NCBI GenBank assembly: GCA_031081675.1
Contig: JAVHLZ010000003.1
Coordinates: 60,784 to 124,783, forward strand
Reading direction: 5' to 3'
Source: Armatimonadota bacterium
GTDB lineage: Bacteria > Sysuimicrobiota > Sysuimicrobiia > Sysuimicrobiales > Kaftiobacteriaceae
Length of the DNA stretch: 64,000 bases
In this document: positions 27,773 to 36,352 of the stretch, in pieces
Numbering within the stretch: position 1 is the first letter of the stretch
Layout of the letters: every line of letters begins with the position of its first letter
Position numbers and translations under genes: made by a program
Notes under the pieces: generated by a model
Seen by the model: only the letters and a program-made list of their open reading frames with translations
What the model was told of the DNA's origin: nothing
Databases searched by the model: none

Positions 27773-29340
27773 AGGCCTCGGTGGTCATCGCCGCCCTGAA
27801 CGAGGAACCCACCATCGGCGAGGTCGTCCGGGCGGCCCGGGCGGCGTCGCATGTGGCGGAAGTGATCGTGGTGTCCGACGGGTCCTCCGACGGCACGGCT
27901 CAGGCCGCCCGGCGGGCCGGCGCCGACGTGGTGGTGGAGCTTTCCCGGACCGTGGGCAAGGCCGGGGCCGTGCTGGCCGGGGCGGCCCGGGCGCACCACG
28001 CGGTCACGGTGCTGCTGGATGCCGATCTGCTCGGCCTGCGCCCGGACCACGTGGATGCCCTGGCCTCCCCCGTGCTGACCGGGGAAGCCGACATGGTCGT
28101 CGGGACCCTGGGTGGGGACCGGCTGCAGGCGGTCCTGCCCGGCCTCAGCGGACAGCGGGCTCTTCCGACCTGGGTCCTGCTGGCCCACCCGCACCTCCAG
28201 CGGGTGGGCTTCGGACTGGAGCGCTTCCTCAACGGGCTGGCGCGGCGGGGCCGGTGGCAAGTGGCCGACATCGTCCTGGATGGCGTGTCCCACCGGCGCA
28301 AGGAAGACAAGTACGGGCTGGTCAGGGGCTACCGGGCGAAGCTGCGGGCGGCGGAGGAGATTGCGCTGCCCTCTCCGGTGGTGCGCCGCGCGGCGACGGC
28401 GCGCCGGGTCGGTCCGGCGGTGGCGGTGGTGGTGGTCATGGTGCACGTGCTGTGGGGACTGTTCGCGGGGCCGACGTCGGCGGCCCACCTGGGCCAGGTG
28501 CCCTCGCCGCGGCCCACCGACCGCGTCCTGGTGGTGGCCGCCCACAGCGACGACGAGACGCTGGGCGCGGGCGGCTATATGGCCGCCGCCCGGCGGGCCG
28601 GTGCCGCCGTGACGGTGGTGATCGTCACCAACGGCGACGGAAACCGGCTGTCGGCGGCGCTCCTGGGCCGGCGGCCGCGCCCGCGGCCCGCCGACTATCT
28701 GCGCGAGGGACGCCTCCGGCAGCGGGAGTCGCTGCTGGCCCTCCAGCGCCTGGGGGTGCCCGCCGGCTCCGTGGTCTTCCTGGGCTATCCCGACCGCGGC
28801 CTGGACAGGCTCCTCACCGACCACTGGGACCGCGGCCGCCCGTACACCTCGCCGTTCACCCGGGTGTCCGCGTCTCCCTACGGTCACGCCTACCGCCCCG
28901 GCTCCCCCTACACCGGCGAAGACCTGGTGGATGTGCTGGCCGAGGTGACCCTCCGGGTGCGGCCCACCGTGGTCATCACCCACGCGCTCGCGGATGAGCA
29001 TCCGGACCACCAGGCCGTGCACACCTTTGTGACGCTGGCGCTGGACCGTGCGGCCGCCGCGGGCCTGAGCCGACCCCGCCGCTACGGGGTGCTCATCCAC
29101 GCCCCCGACTTCCCCCGGCCGCTGCGGTACGCGCCGAACCGCCCGCTGCTGCCTCCGCCCCGCCTGCGGGATGCCGTGCGGTGGGCGTCGTACCCGCTGT
29201 CCCCGGACCTGCTGGCCGCCAAGCACCTCGCGCTGCAGGCGTATCGGAGCCAGTACGACAGCCCCTACCTGCGGTTGCTGCTCAACGGCTTCCAGCGTCA
29301 GAACGAACTGTTCATCGAGGAGCCTCCCCCGGCCCGATGA
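27769..29340 (+). CDS. Fusion of a GT2 glycosyltransferase and a PIG-L (LmbE) deacetylase
   Basis: A 523-residue two-domain protein. Residues 1-200 or so form a GT-A fold family 2 glycosyltransferase (MKASVVIAALNEEPTIGEVV, VIVVSDGSSDGTAQAARRAG, VGKAGAVLAGA, and VLLDADLLGL with the DxD metal site). A membrane segment at about 207-225 (VGPAVAVVVVMVHVLWGLFAG) links to a PIG-L domain with VLVVAAHSDDETLGAGG (canonical AHPDDE with serine for proline), TNGDGNR and DEHPDHQAV. PIG-L enzymes remove N-acetyl groups from GlcNAc-type sugars using zinc. The fusion suggests that the sugar transferred by the first domain is deacetylated by the second. ATG 27769 overlaps the methyltransferase stop. Confidence 0.83.
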   Translation: MKASVVIAALNEEPTIGEVVRAARAASHVAEVIVVSDGSSDGTAQAARRAGADVVVELSRTVGKAGAVLAGAARAHHAVTVLLDADLLGLRPDHVDALASPVLTGEADMVVGTLGGDRLQAVLPGLSGQRALPTWVLLAHPHLQRVGFGLERFLNGLARRGRWQVADIVLDGVSHRRKEDKYGLVRGYRAKLRAAEEIALPSPVVRRAATARRVGPAVAVVVVMVHVLWGLFAGPTSAAHLGQVPSPRPTDRVLVVAAHSDDETLGAGGYMAAARRAGAAVTVVIVTNGDGNRLSAALLGRRPRPRPADYLREGRLRQRESLLALQRLGVPAGSVVFLGYPDRGLDRLLTDHWDRGRPYTSPFTRVSASPYGHAYRPGSPYTGEDLVDVLAEVTLRVRPTVVITHALADEHPDHQAVHTFVTLALDRAAAAGLSRPRRYGVLIHAPDFPRPLRYAPNRPLLPPPRLRDAVRWASYPLSPDLLAAKHLALQAYRSQYDSPYLRLLLNGFQRQNELFIEEPPPAR

Positions 29341-30251
29341 GCCCGGTCGGTCCGGTCGTTCCGGCCGACCGCCGGGGCCCCGCGCTGGTGGCGGCCGCGG
29401 CGGTCCTGTGGGGCAGCCTGGGCATGGCCGGCCGGGTGGCCTTTGCGGCCGGCGTGCAGCCCCTGGAGGCGGCCTTCTACCGGGCGGCGATGGCCTTCGT
29501 CGTTCTGCTGGCGCTGACCGCCCGCGCGCATCCGCGGCAGCTGCGGGTGCGGACTTCCGACCTGCCGCTGTTCGCCGTCTTCGGACTGGTCAGCTTTGCC
29601 GCCTTCTTCTTCGTGTACCTGTACGCCATCAGGGAAACCTCGGTGGCGACCGCTGCGCTGCTGCTGTACACCGCGCCGGCGTTCGTGGTCCTGCTGTCGG
29701 CGGCGGTGTTCGGCGAGCGCCTCACCGCCCGCAGGGCGGCCGCGGTGGCGCTGGCATTCGCGGGATGCGCGCTGGTGGTGAGCGGCGGACACCTGTCCAC
29801 CCTGCGGGTGCCCGTGCGCGGGGCGCTGGCCGGGCTGGCGGCGGGGCTGACGTATGCCCTCTACAGCATCCTGGGCAAGATCGCCCTCTCCCGGTACCCC
29901 CCGATGCCCACCCTCACCTACGGTCTGGGTGTCGGAGCGGTGACGCTGGGGACGGCGGCGGCTGCCGCGGGGCAGATCGGTACCGACCATCCCCCCCAGG
30001 CGTGGGCGGCCCTCGCGTACCTCGCGGTGGCGGCGACGGCGGCTCCGCAGCTGCTGTACCTGGCCGGACTGCGCGTGCTCGAACCCGGCCGGGCCAGCCT
30101 CATCGCCACCCTGGAGCCGGTGGTCGCCGCCGTGCTGGGAGTCCTTCTCCTGCACGAACCCCTGACTCCGGCCCAGGCGGTGGGGGGGCTGATGGTCCTC
30201 AGCGCCGTGTGGGCGTCCCGACCGGTGCGCCCCGCATCCGGCGGAGGGTAG
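29337..30251 (+). CDS. EamA/DMT-family transporter
   Basis: A 304-residue protein with about ten membrane segments in two EamA repeats. The first runs about 15-148 (ALVAAAAVLWGSLGMAGRVA). The second runs about 163-297 (GLAAGLTYALYSILGKIALS, LEPVVAAVLGVLLLHEP). This family exports metabolites or imports nucleotide sugars; substrate unknown. Start ATG 29337 overlaps the fusion gene stop (ATGA), making it the third gene of the cassette. Its last 53 bases overlap the end of the convergent MFS gene. Confidence 0.85.
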   Translation: MSPVGPVVPADRRGPALVAAAAVLWGSLGMAGRVAFAAGVQPLEAAFYRAAMAFVVLLALTARAHPRQLRVRTSDLPLFAVFGLVSFAAFFFVYLYAIRETSVATAALLLYTAPAFVVLLSAAVFGERLTARRAAAVALAFAGCALVVSGGHLSTLRVPVRGALAGLAAGLTYALYSILGKIALSRYPPMPTLTYGLGVGAVTLGTAAAAAGQIGTDHPPQAWAALAYLAVAATAAPQLLYLAGLRVLEPGRASLIATLEPVVAAVLGVLLLHEPLTPAQAVGGLMVLSAVWASRPVRPASGGG

Positions 30252-31443
30252 CGCCCAGCCCTGCCGTCCCCGCCGTCAGCAGTGCGGCGCTGGCCAGAAA
30301 CGGCGCACGGTAGCCGGCGACGTCCCACAGCAGCCCGCCCAGCAGCGGCCCCAGCACCAGCCCCAGACCTTCGGCGGTCTGCGACGCGCCCATCGCCAGC
30401 CCCACCCGACCGGGGGGCGCCAGCTGGCTGACCAGCGCGTGGTAGGCGGGCGTGGCGATCGTATACCCTACCCCCAGCAGCGCCGCCGCAGCGGCCAGGA
30501 CGGGCAGGCGGGTGGAAAGCGGCAGGAGCCACATGCCTGCGGCGCCGATGCCCATGCCCCACAGGACCACGCGGCGCTTGCCCCAGCGGTCCGCCAGGCG
30601 CCCGGCGGGCACCGACGCCGCCGCCACCGCCAGGACCACGAGCAGGAACAGCGCGCCGATGGCGTGTTCGGACAGGCCCACCACGCGCCGGGCGTAGATG
30701 GCGAGGATGGGGGCCAGCAGCCCGGCGCTGAACATCTGCACGAACGCCGCCCCCAGCATCGCCACCAGCGCCGGCGACAACCGCACCTCGCCCACCACGT
30801 CCGCGAGCCGCGGCGGGGGCATCGTGCCATGGTACCCCACCGCCGTCAGCGGCGGCAGACCGTCGCTCCGGCGATCCGTGCCATTCAGGGCGACCAGCGC
30901 CAGCACCGCCGCTCCCATCAGCAGGGCGCTGGCCAGGTAGAACCCCCACCGGTACGATCCCGCCAGGCCGGCCACGAACAGCCCCAGCGCCGGGCCGCAC
31001 GCCAGGCCCGCCAGGAACCCCATGTTCACCGCGCCCATGGCGGTGGCCCGGCGGTCGGGCGGGGTGACGTCGGCGACGATGGCGGTGGCCGCCGGCCACA
31101 CCGCGGAGGACCCGATGCCGTCCACCACCCGCAGGGGCACAAACCACAGCGGCCGGCGCAGGACCGACATCACCAGGGGCGCCACGCTGCCCAGCAGCAG
31201 CCCCGCGACGATCAGCGGCCGCCGGCCCAGGCGGTCGGCCGCCGATCCCCAGGCGGCCTTGAAGACGGTTTCCACCAGCGCAAACGTGGCCACCACCACC
31301 CCCACCAGGCGCACGCTGGCTCCCAGGTGCTCGGTCAGGTGCAGGGGCAGCAGGGGGACGACCGTGGCAAAACCCAGCTCGGTCAGGGCGACCACCAGCG
31401 TGACCCGCAGGACGGTCCCGCGGATGGTCCGGGAGGAGGTCAT
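30199..31443 (-). CDS. MFS transporter
   Basis: A 414-residue protein with 12 membrane segments and the MFS loop motifs SAADRLGRRPLIVAG (after segment 2) and GRLADRWGKRRVVLWG (between segments 8 and 9). It resembles multidrug or sugar exporters of the MdtG/tetracycline type. The start overlaps the GatD stop (TGATG). It may be coupled to cell-wall precursor functions, but there is no direct evidence for this. Confidence 0.86.
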   Translation of the reverse strand: MTSSRTIRGTVLRVTLVVALTELGFATVVPLLPLHLTEHLGASVRLVGVVVATFALVETVFKAAWGSAADRLGRRPLIVAGLLLGSVAPLVMSVLRRPLWFVPLRVVDGIGSSAVWPAATAIVADVTPPDRRATAMGAVNMGFLAGLACGPALGLFVAGLAGSYRWGFYLASALLMGAAVLALVALNGTDRRSDGLPPLTAVGYHGTMPPPRLADVVGEVRLSPALVAMLGAAFVQMFSAGLLAPILAIYARRVVGLSEHAIGALFLLVVLAVAAASVPAGRLADRWGKRRVVLWGMGIGAAGMWLLPLSTRLPVLAAAAALLGVGYTIATPAYHALVSQLAPPGRVGLAMGASQTAEGLGLVLGPLLGGLLWDVAGYRAPFLASAALLTAGTAGLGATLRRMRGAPVGTPTRR

Positions 31444-32189
31444 CAGGGACGCGTGCCCGTCGCCCGGGCCACCCCGGCAGCGTGTGCCGCGGCCTCCAGA
31501 TCGTCGGTCAGGGGCGCCAGGGACACATCCCCGTGGCGCACCCGCAGGGCCGCCGCGAGCAGGTGGTCGGCGAACGCCGGATTGCGGGGCAGCAGCGGTC
31601 CGTGCAGGTAGGTGCCGTACACGTGCCCGGACACCGCGCCCTCGGTACCGTCCTCGCCGTTGTTGCCGGAACCCACGACCACCCGGCCCAGCGGGGCGGC
31701 ACCCGGGCCCAGGTACGTGCGGCCCCCGTGGTTCTCAAACCCCACCAGGGCCGCGCCTCCCAGCAGCGGGCACCGGACCACCACGTTGCCGATCAGACGC
31801 CTGGCCTGCGGGCCCGGGTGCACGGTCACCACGTCCAGCAGGCCGACGCCGACCAGCTCCTCGCCGGCGGCGGGGCGGTACGAGTGGCCCAGCAGCTGGT
31901 ACCCCCCGCAGATGGCCAGGACGACGGCCCCCCGCCCGGCGGCCTCCCGCAGCGCGTCGGCCTTGCGCGTGGTCAGGTCGGCGGCGGCCAGGCGCTGCTG
32001 GCGGTCCTCGCCCCCGCCGATGAGGTACAGGTCGTGCCGCCCCACCGGCAGCGGGTCGCCGATCCCCACCGCGTCCACGGCGACGACGATCCCCCGCCAG
32101 CGCGCCCGGGTGACCAGGACCGTCAGGTTGCCCCGGTCCCCGTAGAGGTTGAGCAGGTCCGGATACAGGTGGCAGATCCGCAGATCCAT
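31443..32189 (-). CDS. gatD: Lipid II isoglutaminyl synthase, glutaminase subunit GatD
   Basis: A 248-residue CobB/CobQ-type class I amidotransferase. It opens with LRICHLYPDLLNLYGDRGNL, typical of GatD. Nucleophile elbow VLAICGGYQLLGHSY with the catalytic cysteine, and YGTYLHGPLLPRNP with the histidine. It supplies ammonia to MurT for amidation of D-glutamate in lipid II. It directly follows murT (23-base gap). Confidence 0.92.
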   Translation of the reverse strand: MDLRICHLYPDLLNLYGDRGNLTVLVTRARWRGIVVAVDAVGIGDPLPVGRHDLYLIGGGEDRQQRLAAADLTTRKADALREAAGRGAVVLAICGGYQLLGHSYRPAAGEELVGVGLLDVVTVHPGPQARRLIGNVVVRCPLLGGAALVGFENHGGRTYLGPGAAPLGRVVVGSGNNGEDGTEGAVSGHVYGTYLHGPLLPRNPAFADHLLAAALRVRHGDVSLAPLTDDLEAAAHAAGVARATGTRP

Positions 32190-32212
32190 GCCGGGACCAC
32201 TATAGCAGCGGC

Positions 32213-33613
32213 CTAGTCTTCCCAGAACCCCCGCACCAGCCCCCGCCGGCGGAGGATCTCCCGCAGGTTCAGCAAGGCGGTGTAGGTCAGCAACGCGTAA
32301 ACGGGGCCGTCGGCGGCTGCCACGGCCTCCTCCCAGGCCGCAGCCAGATCGGGCTGCACCCGCAGGGACCCGGCAGGGAGGCCGGCGTACTTCAGGCGGA
32401 CCGCCATGTCGTAGGCCCGCAGCCCGCTGACGACCACCCTCCCCACCCGACCGGCCAGCATCTCGACGTCCGTGTCCCACAGCCAGGACACGTCCCGGCC
32501 GTCGGCGGTCAGGTCGTTGATGGCCACCAGCAAGACAGGCTGTCCCCCGCTCACCGACTGGGGGTGCAGCACGGTCCGCAGGACCTCGTTGAACCCCGCG
32601 GGGTTCTTCGCCAGCAGCAGCACGGCCTCCCGGCCGTTCACCCGCACCCGCTCGGCCCGGCCAAAGGCCGGCCGGAACTCCTCCACGGCCGCGGCGATCT
32701 GCTCCAGGGGCACTCCCAGCTGCAGGCAGGCCGCCGCCGCGGCCAGCACGTTGTGCACGTTGTACAGGCCCGGCAGCACCGTCCGCACCCGCCGCTCCCC
32801 CGCGGGCGTGGACAGGGTGAACGCCGTCCCCCGCAGGCCCTCCAGGTCCACGTCCCGGGCCGCCACCACCGGCTCCGGCCGCCGCACGCCGCATCGGGGA
32901 CAGCGGTACTGGCCCATGTGGCCGAAGTAGACCGCCGCGTACTGGTAGGGCTGCCCGCAGCGGTAGCAGTAGCGGGCATCGGCCGCATGCTCCAGAGTGC
33001 CCGCCCCGCAGGAGGCGTCGGCGATCCCGAAGGGAACCTGCCGGGGGAGGGTCCGCCCCACGTCGGCCACCAGCGGGTCGTCGGCGTTGTAGACCACCAC
33101 CGCCTCCCCGGGGTCCTGCGCCAGCGCCGTCCGCCACCGGGATGACACCAGGTCGATCTCGCCGTAGCGGTCCAGCTGGTCGCGGAACAGGTTGCACAGC
33201 ACGGCGACCCGCGGCCGCAGCGGCGCCCACACCAGGGGAACCGTGGCCTCGTCCACTTCGAAGATGCCGGCGTCCACCCGCGGCCGGCCCGTCCAGCCGG
33301 AGCGCTCCACCAGGGCGGCGACGATCCCCGCGGCCAGGTTGGCGCCGGCGCGGTTGTGCGCCGCCGGGATCCCCGCCCGGGCGAGGATGTGGCCAATCAG
33401 GCGGGCGGTGGTGGTCTTGCCGTTGGTCCCGGTGACCACCACGCACCCGCGGCGGAGGCCGGCGGCCAGCCGGGAGACCACCTGGGGATGCAGGGCGCGG
33501 GCGACGCGCCCCGGCATGGTCGTCCCGCCCCCCAGGCGCAGCCGCCGGCTGAGGGATGCGGCCAGCCGGCCCGCGGTCACCGCCGCCGCCAGGCGAATGC
33601 CGTCCCACCCCAC
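32213..33613 (-). CDS. murT: Lipid II isoglutaminyl synthase, MurT ligase subunit
   Basis: A 466-residue Mur-ligase family protein. ATP-binding VVVTGTNGKTTTARLI (near 58), VDEATVPLVW, then a four-cysteine zinc ribbon (CYRCG...CPRCG, about 211-236), the middle-domain PGLYNVHNVLAAAAA, and the C-terminal DUF1727 domain (AINDLTADGRDVSWLWD). With GatD it converts the D-isoglutamate of lipid II to isoglutamine. The pair is typical of Gram-positive lineages and some other Terrabacteria. Start GTG 33613 has only a weak ribosome binding site. It is divergent from the bifunctional nuclease gene. Confidence 0.93.
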   Translation of the reverse strand: MGWDGIRLAAAVTAGRLAASLSRRLRLGGGTTMPGRVARALHPQVVSRLAAGLRRGCVVVTGTNGKTTTARLIGHILARAGIPAAHNRAGANLAAGIVAALVERSGWTGRPRVDAGIFEVDEATVPLVWAPLRPRVAVLCNLFRDQLDRYGEIDLVSSRWRTALAQDPGEAVVVYNADDPLVADVGRTLPRQVPFGIADASCGAGTLEHAADARYCYRCGQPYQYAAVYFGHMGQYRCPRCGVRRPEPVVAARDVDLEGLRGTAFTLSTPAGERRVRTVLPGLYNVHNVLAAAAACLQLGVPLEQIAAAVEEFRPAFGRAERVRVNGREAVLLLAKNPAGFNEVLRTVLHPQSVSGGQPVLLVAINDLTADGRDVSWLWDTDVEMLAGRVGRVVVSGLRAYDMAVRLKYAGLPAGSLRVQPDLAAAWEEAVAAADGPVYALLTYTALLNLREILRRRGLVRGFWED

Positions 33614-33754
33614 AAGACGGTCATTCCCCGCGGGCCCCCGGCACGCCTTGTGACACGATCGTGCGGATCCCCGAGTACGCTGTGGAGGGGCTAGAGGAGG
33701 AAGAGGGCGGGCATAGGGTTAATACAGCCTCACCGGCAGCGCCGGCCGCGGCTT

Positions 33755-33783
33755 TTGACGCTGCCGGAAGCAGCGGGTATAAT
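33755..33783 (+). promoter_or_regulatory. Sigma-70-type promoter of the bifunctional nuclease gene
   Basis: TTGACG (33755-33760), 17-base spacer, TATAAT (33778-33783). Expected start near 33790, about 18 bases before the GTG at 33808. Confidence 0.8.
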
Positions 33784-33807
33784 GAACGCGGCGAGGGAGG
33801 CTTTCCT

Positions 33808-34284
33808 GTGGTCCTCATGAAGGTCCGCGGTGTCGCCCTCGACCAGCAGATGAACCCCGTCGTGCTGCTGGTCGACCAGGCGGAGACCATGGCGCTGCCC
33901 ATCTGGATCGGGCAGGCCGAAGCCACGGCCATTGCCATGGAGCTGCAGGGCGTGAAGCCTCCGCGCCCGATGACCCACGACCTGCTGCGTTCCATCCTCA
34001 AGGCTCTGTCGGCCATCGTCACCCGCGTGGTGGTCACCGAGGTCCGGGACAGCACCTACTTTGCCGAAATCCACCTGGCGGCCAACGGCTCGCCGGTCGT
34101 GGTGGACTCCCGGCCCAGCGATGCCATCGCCCTGGCCCTGCGGACGGACGCTCCCATCTTCGTCACCCCCCAGGTGGCCGAACAGGCCATCGCCCTCAAG
34201 AAGCCGCTGGACCAGGAGATGGAAGAGTTCCGCAAGTTCCTGGAGAAGGTCAAGCCCTCCGACTTCAAGGGCACCGTCCACTAG
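33808..34284 (+). CDS. Bifunctional nuclease family protein (DUF151)
   Basis: A 158-residue protein that follows the DUF151/BFN fold: MKVRGVALDQQMNPVVLLVD, LPIWIGQAEATAIAMELQGV, RPMTHDLLRSIL, ARINLXX-type beta strands (YFAEIHLAANGSPVVVDSRP) and the strongly conserved SDAIALALRTDAPIFV. The function in bacteria is unproved; relatives act as nucleases or form stand-alone domains. GTG 33808 has GAGGGAGG 7 bases before it; ATG 33817 is an alternative. Confidence 0.88.
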   Translation: MVLMKVRGVALDQQMNPVVLLVDQAETMALPIWIGQAEATAIAMELQGVKPPRPMTHDLLRSILKALSAIVTRVVVTEVRDSTYFAEIHLAANGSPVVVDSRPSDAIALALRTDAPIFVTPQVAEQAIALKKPLDQEMEEFRKFLEKVKPSDFKGTVH

Positions 34285-34396
34285 GGCGCCCCGGCCGCTC
34301 CGGCACATCTCCTGCCCGCCTGTGCGCGGCCCGGGCCCGTGCGTCGCATCCCGCGCCCGGTAGGACTGCGCGCGTCCGGCGGTCAATCCAGCCAGT

Positions 34397-35134
34397 GTGG
34401 AGTTCATCGGCAAGACCGCCATCGTCACCGGGGGCGGCCGCGGGATCGGCCGGGCCATCGCGGCCGCGCTGGCCCGGGAGGGGGCCGCGGTGGCGGTGGC
34501 CTACGCGCATCACGCCGCCGAGGCCGAAGCCGTGGCCGACGCCCTGCGCCGGTCGGGGCGGCGCGCCGTGGCCCTGCGGGCCGACGTCTCCCGTCCGGAG
34601 GACGCGGCCGGGCTGGTGGCCACGGTCCTGGAGCGGTGGGGACGTCTGGACGTCCTGGTCAACAATGCCGGGATCACCATCCGGGCCGCGTTGGAGCAGG
34701 TGAGCATCGCCGACTGGGAGGCGGTGCTGGCCACCAACCTGACCGGCGCCTTCGCCTGCAGCCAGGCGGCCGCCCCCGCGTTGCGGGAGTCCGGGGGCGC
34801 CATCGTCAACGTGGCCAGCATCCGGGGGCTGACCGGCGGCAGCGCCCCCGCCTACGCCGCCAGCAAGGGCGGGCTGATCGCCCTCACCAAGACCCTGGCG
34901 CGGGCGCTGGCCCCGCGGGTGCGGGTCAACGCCGTCGCCCCGGGCTATACCGAGACCGCCATGCACGCGGACCTCAGCGTCGAGGAGCGCGAGAGGATCG
35001 TCCGGCGGATTCCGGTGGGCCGGTTTGCGGAGCCCGAGGAAGTCGCCCAGGCCGTGGTCTTCCTGGCCTCGCCCCGGGCCAGCTACATCACCGGGCAGAC
35101 ACTGGTGGTGGACGGCGGGCTCACCATGTGGTGA
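34397..35134 (+). CDS. Short-chain dehydrogenase/reductase, FabG-like
   Basis: A 245-residue classical SDR: cofactor motif TGGGRGIG (near 11), NNAG, catalytic serine in VNVASIRG, catalytic YAASK, then PGYTETAM and a C-terminal [13 protein letters not shown]. The alanine/arginine after the first strand and ADVS after the third suggest NADP(H). Likely a 3-oxoacyl-ACP or 3-oxoacyl-CoA reductase, but the exact substrate cannot be told. GTG 34397 lacks a ribosome binding site. Confidence 0.85.
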   Translation: MEFIGKTAIVTGGGRGIGRAIAAALAREGAAVAVAYAHHAAEAEAVADALRRSGRRAVALRADVSRPEDAAGLVATVLERWGRLDVLVNNAGITIRAALEQVSIADWEAVLATNLTGAFACSQAAAPALRESGGAIVNVASIRGLTGGSAPAYAASKGGLIALTKTLARALAPRVRVNAVAPGYTETAMHADLSVEERERIVRRIPVGRFAEPEEVAQAVVFLASPRASYITGQTLVVDGGLTMW

Positions 35135-35197
35135 ACGGCCCCCCGCCTCCCACCCGGAGGGGGACGCCGCGGGGCCGCGGGCCCGCGCCGCCGGCCG

Positions 35198-36352
35198 TCA
35201 CGCCGTGCTGAGCCCCCGCCGGTCGTAGGCGTACACCTTGCCCGCCGTCCGCAGCTTCACCGGGTTGCGCCACAGGCTGTGCACGGCGCGCAGGAACAGC
35301 CCCACCCGCTTGGGGTCCAGCCGCCGGTCCTCCTCGGGGTGGACCAGGACCAGCTCCCGGGGGGTGGAGGCGGGGTCCACCTCGAGGTGGGGCTCGCCCT
35401 TGTACAGCTTCTGGGCGATGAGCATGTCCTTGACCTGCTGCAGGTCGTAGCTCTTCTGGCGGTCCTTGGGATCGTAGACGAACAGGTCCAGCCGGCGCAC
35501 CAGGTCGTCGGTGAGGACCTCGTCGATGAACCGGATGTCCTCGTAGTAGGCGCGGATCTCCAGCGCCGCCTCGAACCCCCGCTCGCGCGTGACCCGCCGG
35601 AACAGGGCGTAGCCGATGGTGTAGGGGGCCGGCCGGTTGGACAGCTGGACGCTCAGGGTGGCCCAGGCGGGCGTGTCCAGGATGTCCCGCAACAGTTCCG
35701 CCTCGATGAAGGTGGCCCACCCCTCGTTGGTGATGTGGGTCCGCTGGATGAGGTCGAAGTACTCGGACTCCTCCCGGATCATCTGCAGGACGTGGTGCTC
35801 CCAGGGGTCCAGGGGCGCCTTCTCTTCCAGGTAGTAGATCAGCCGCTTGCGGCGCTCGGCGGGATTGCGCTCGAAGGCGTTGACGGTGCCCGCCACGGTG
35901 AGCAGGGCGTCCAGCAGCTCCTCCACCTTCTCCCGCCCGTACTGGGCCTCATACTTGCGGATCTGCCGGGCGTGGCGCTCCGCCTCGTTGAGCATGTTCT
36001 TGTTGGATTTGGCGAACCAGTGGTTGTTCCGGAAGAAGTCCACATGGCCGAATACGTGGGCGATGACCAGCACGTTCTGCAGGTAGGTGTTGGCGCGCCG
36101 CAGGAAGGCATAGGAGGGGCGGGTATTCAGGACCAGCTCCAGGATGCTGAACAGTTCCTTGTTCTGCTGGACCACCAGCTCCTTGTAGGCGCCGCCCCAG
36201 TACCAGTGGATGAACCGGTTGGGCAGGCCCATGCTGGCCACTTCCGCGATCTCGTCGCTGTCGGTGAGGCGGAAGTAGACCGGATCGAAGGACAGCCCGC
36301 GCTGCCGGGCGAGGGTGTCTATGCGCTCGATGATGGCGCGGTAGGCGTCCAC
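35198..36352 (-). CDS. spoVR: SpoVR family protein (short form)
   Basis: A 384-residue protein, shorter than Bacillus SpoVR (about 470) or E. coli YcgB (about 510). Family hallmarks: MGLPNRFIHWYWGGAYKELV, ELVLNTRPSYAFLRRANT, VIAHVFGHVDFFRNNHWF, and EGWATFIEAELL, with histidines and acidic residues suggesting a metal site. Biochemical role unknown. GTG 36352 is chosen because GGAGG is 6 bases upstream. It overlaps the yhbH stop by 34 bases. It is the last gene of the prkA-yhbH-spoVR operon, a set used in sporulation or stationary-phase and stress responses in many bacteria, including non-sporulators. Confidence 0.9.
   Translation of the reverse strand: MDAYRAIIERIDTLARQRGLSFDPVYFRLTDSDEIAEVASMGLPNRFIHWYWGGAYKELVVQQNKELFSILELVLNTRPSYAFLRRANTYLQNVLVIAHVFGHVDFFRNNHWFAKSNKNMLNEAERHARQIRKYEAQYGREKVEELLDALLTVAGTVNAFERNPAERRKRLIYYLEEKAPLDPWEHHVLQMIREESEYFDLIQRTHITNEGWATFIEAELLRDILDTPAWATLSVQLSNRPAPYTIGYALFRRVTRERGFEAALEIRAYYEDIRFIDEVLTDDLVRRLDLFVYDPKDRQKSYDLQQVKDMLIAQKLYKGEPHLEVDPASTPRELVLVHPEEDRRLDPKRVGLFLRAVHSLWRNPVKLRTAGKVYAYDRRGLSTA

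Noticed and set aside
32950..33010. Four-cysteine zinc ribbon in MurT as an unusual insertion
   Set aside because: This ribbon is a normal part of MurT proteins.
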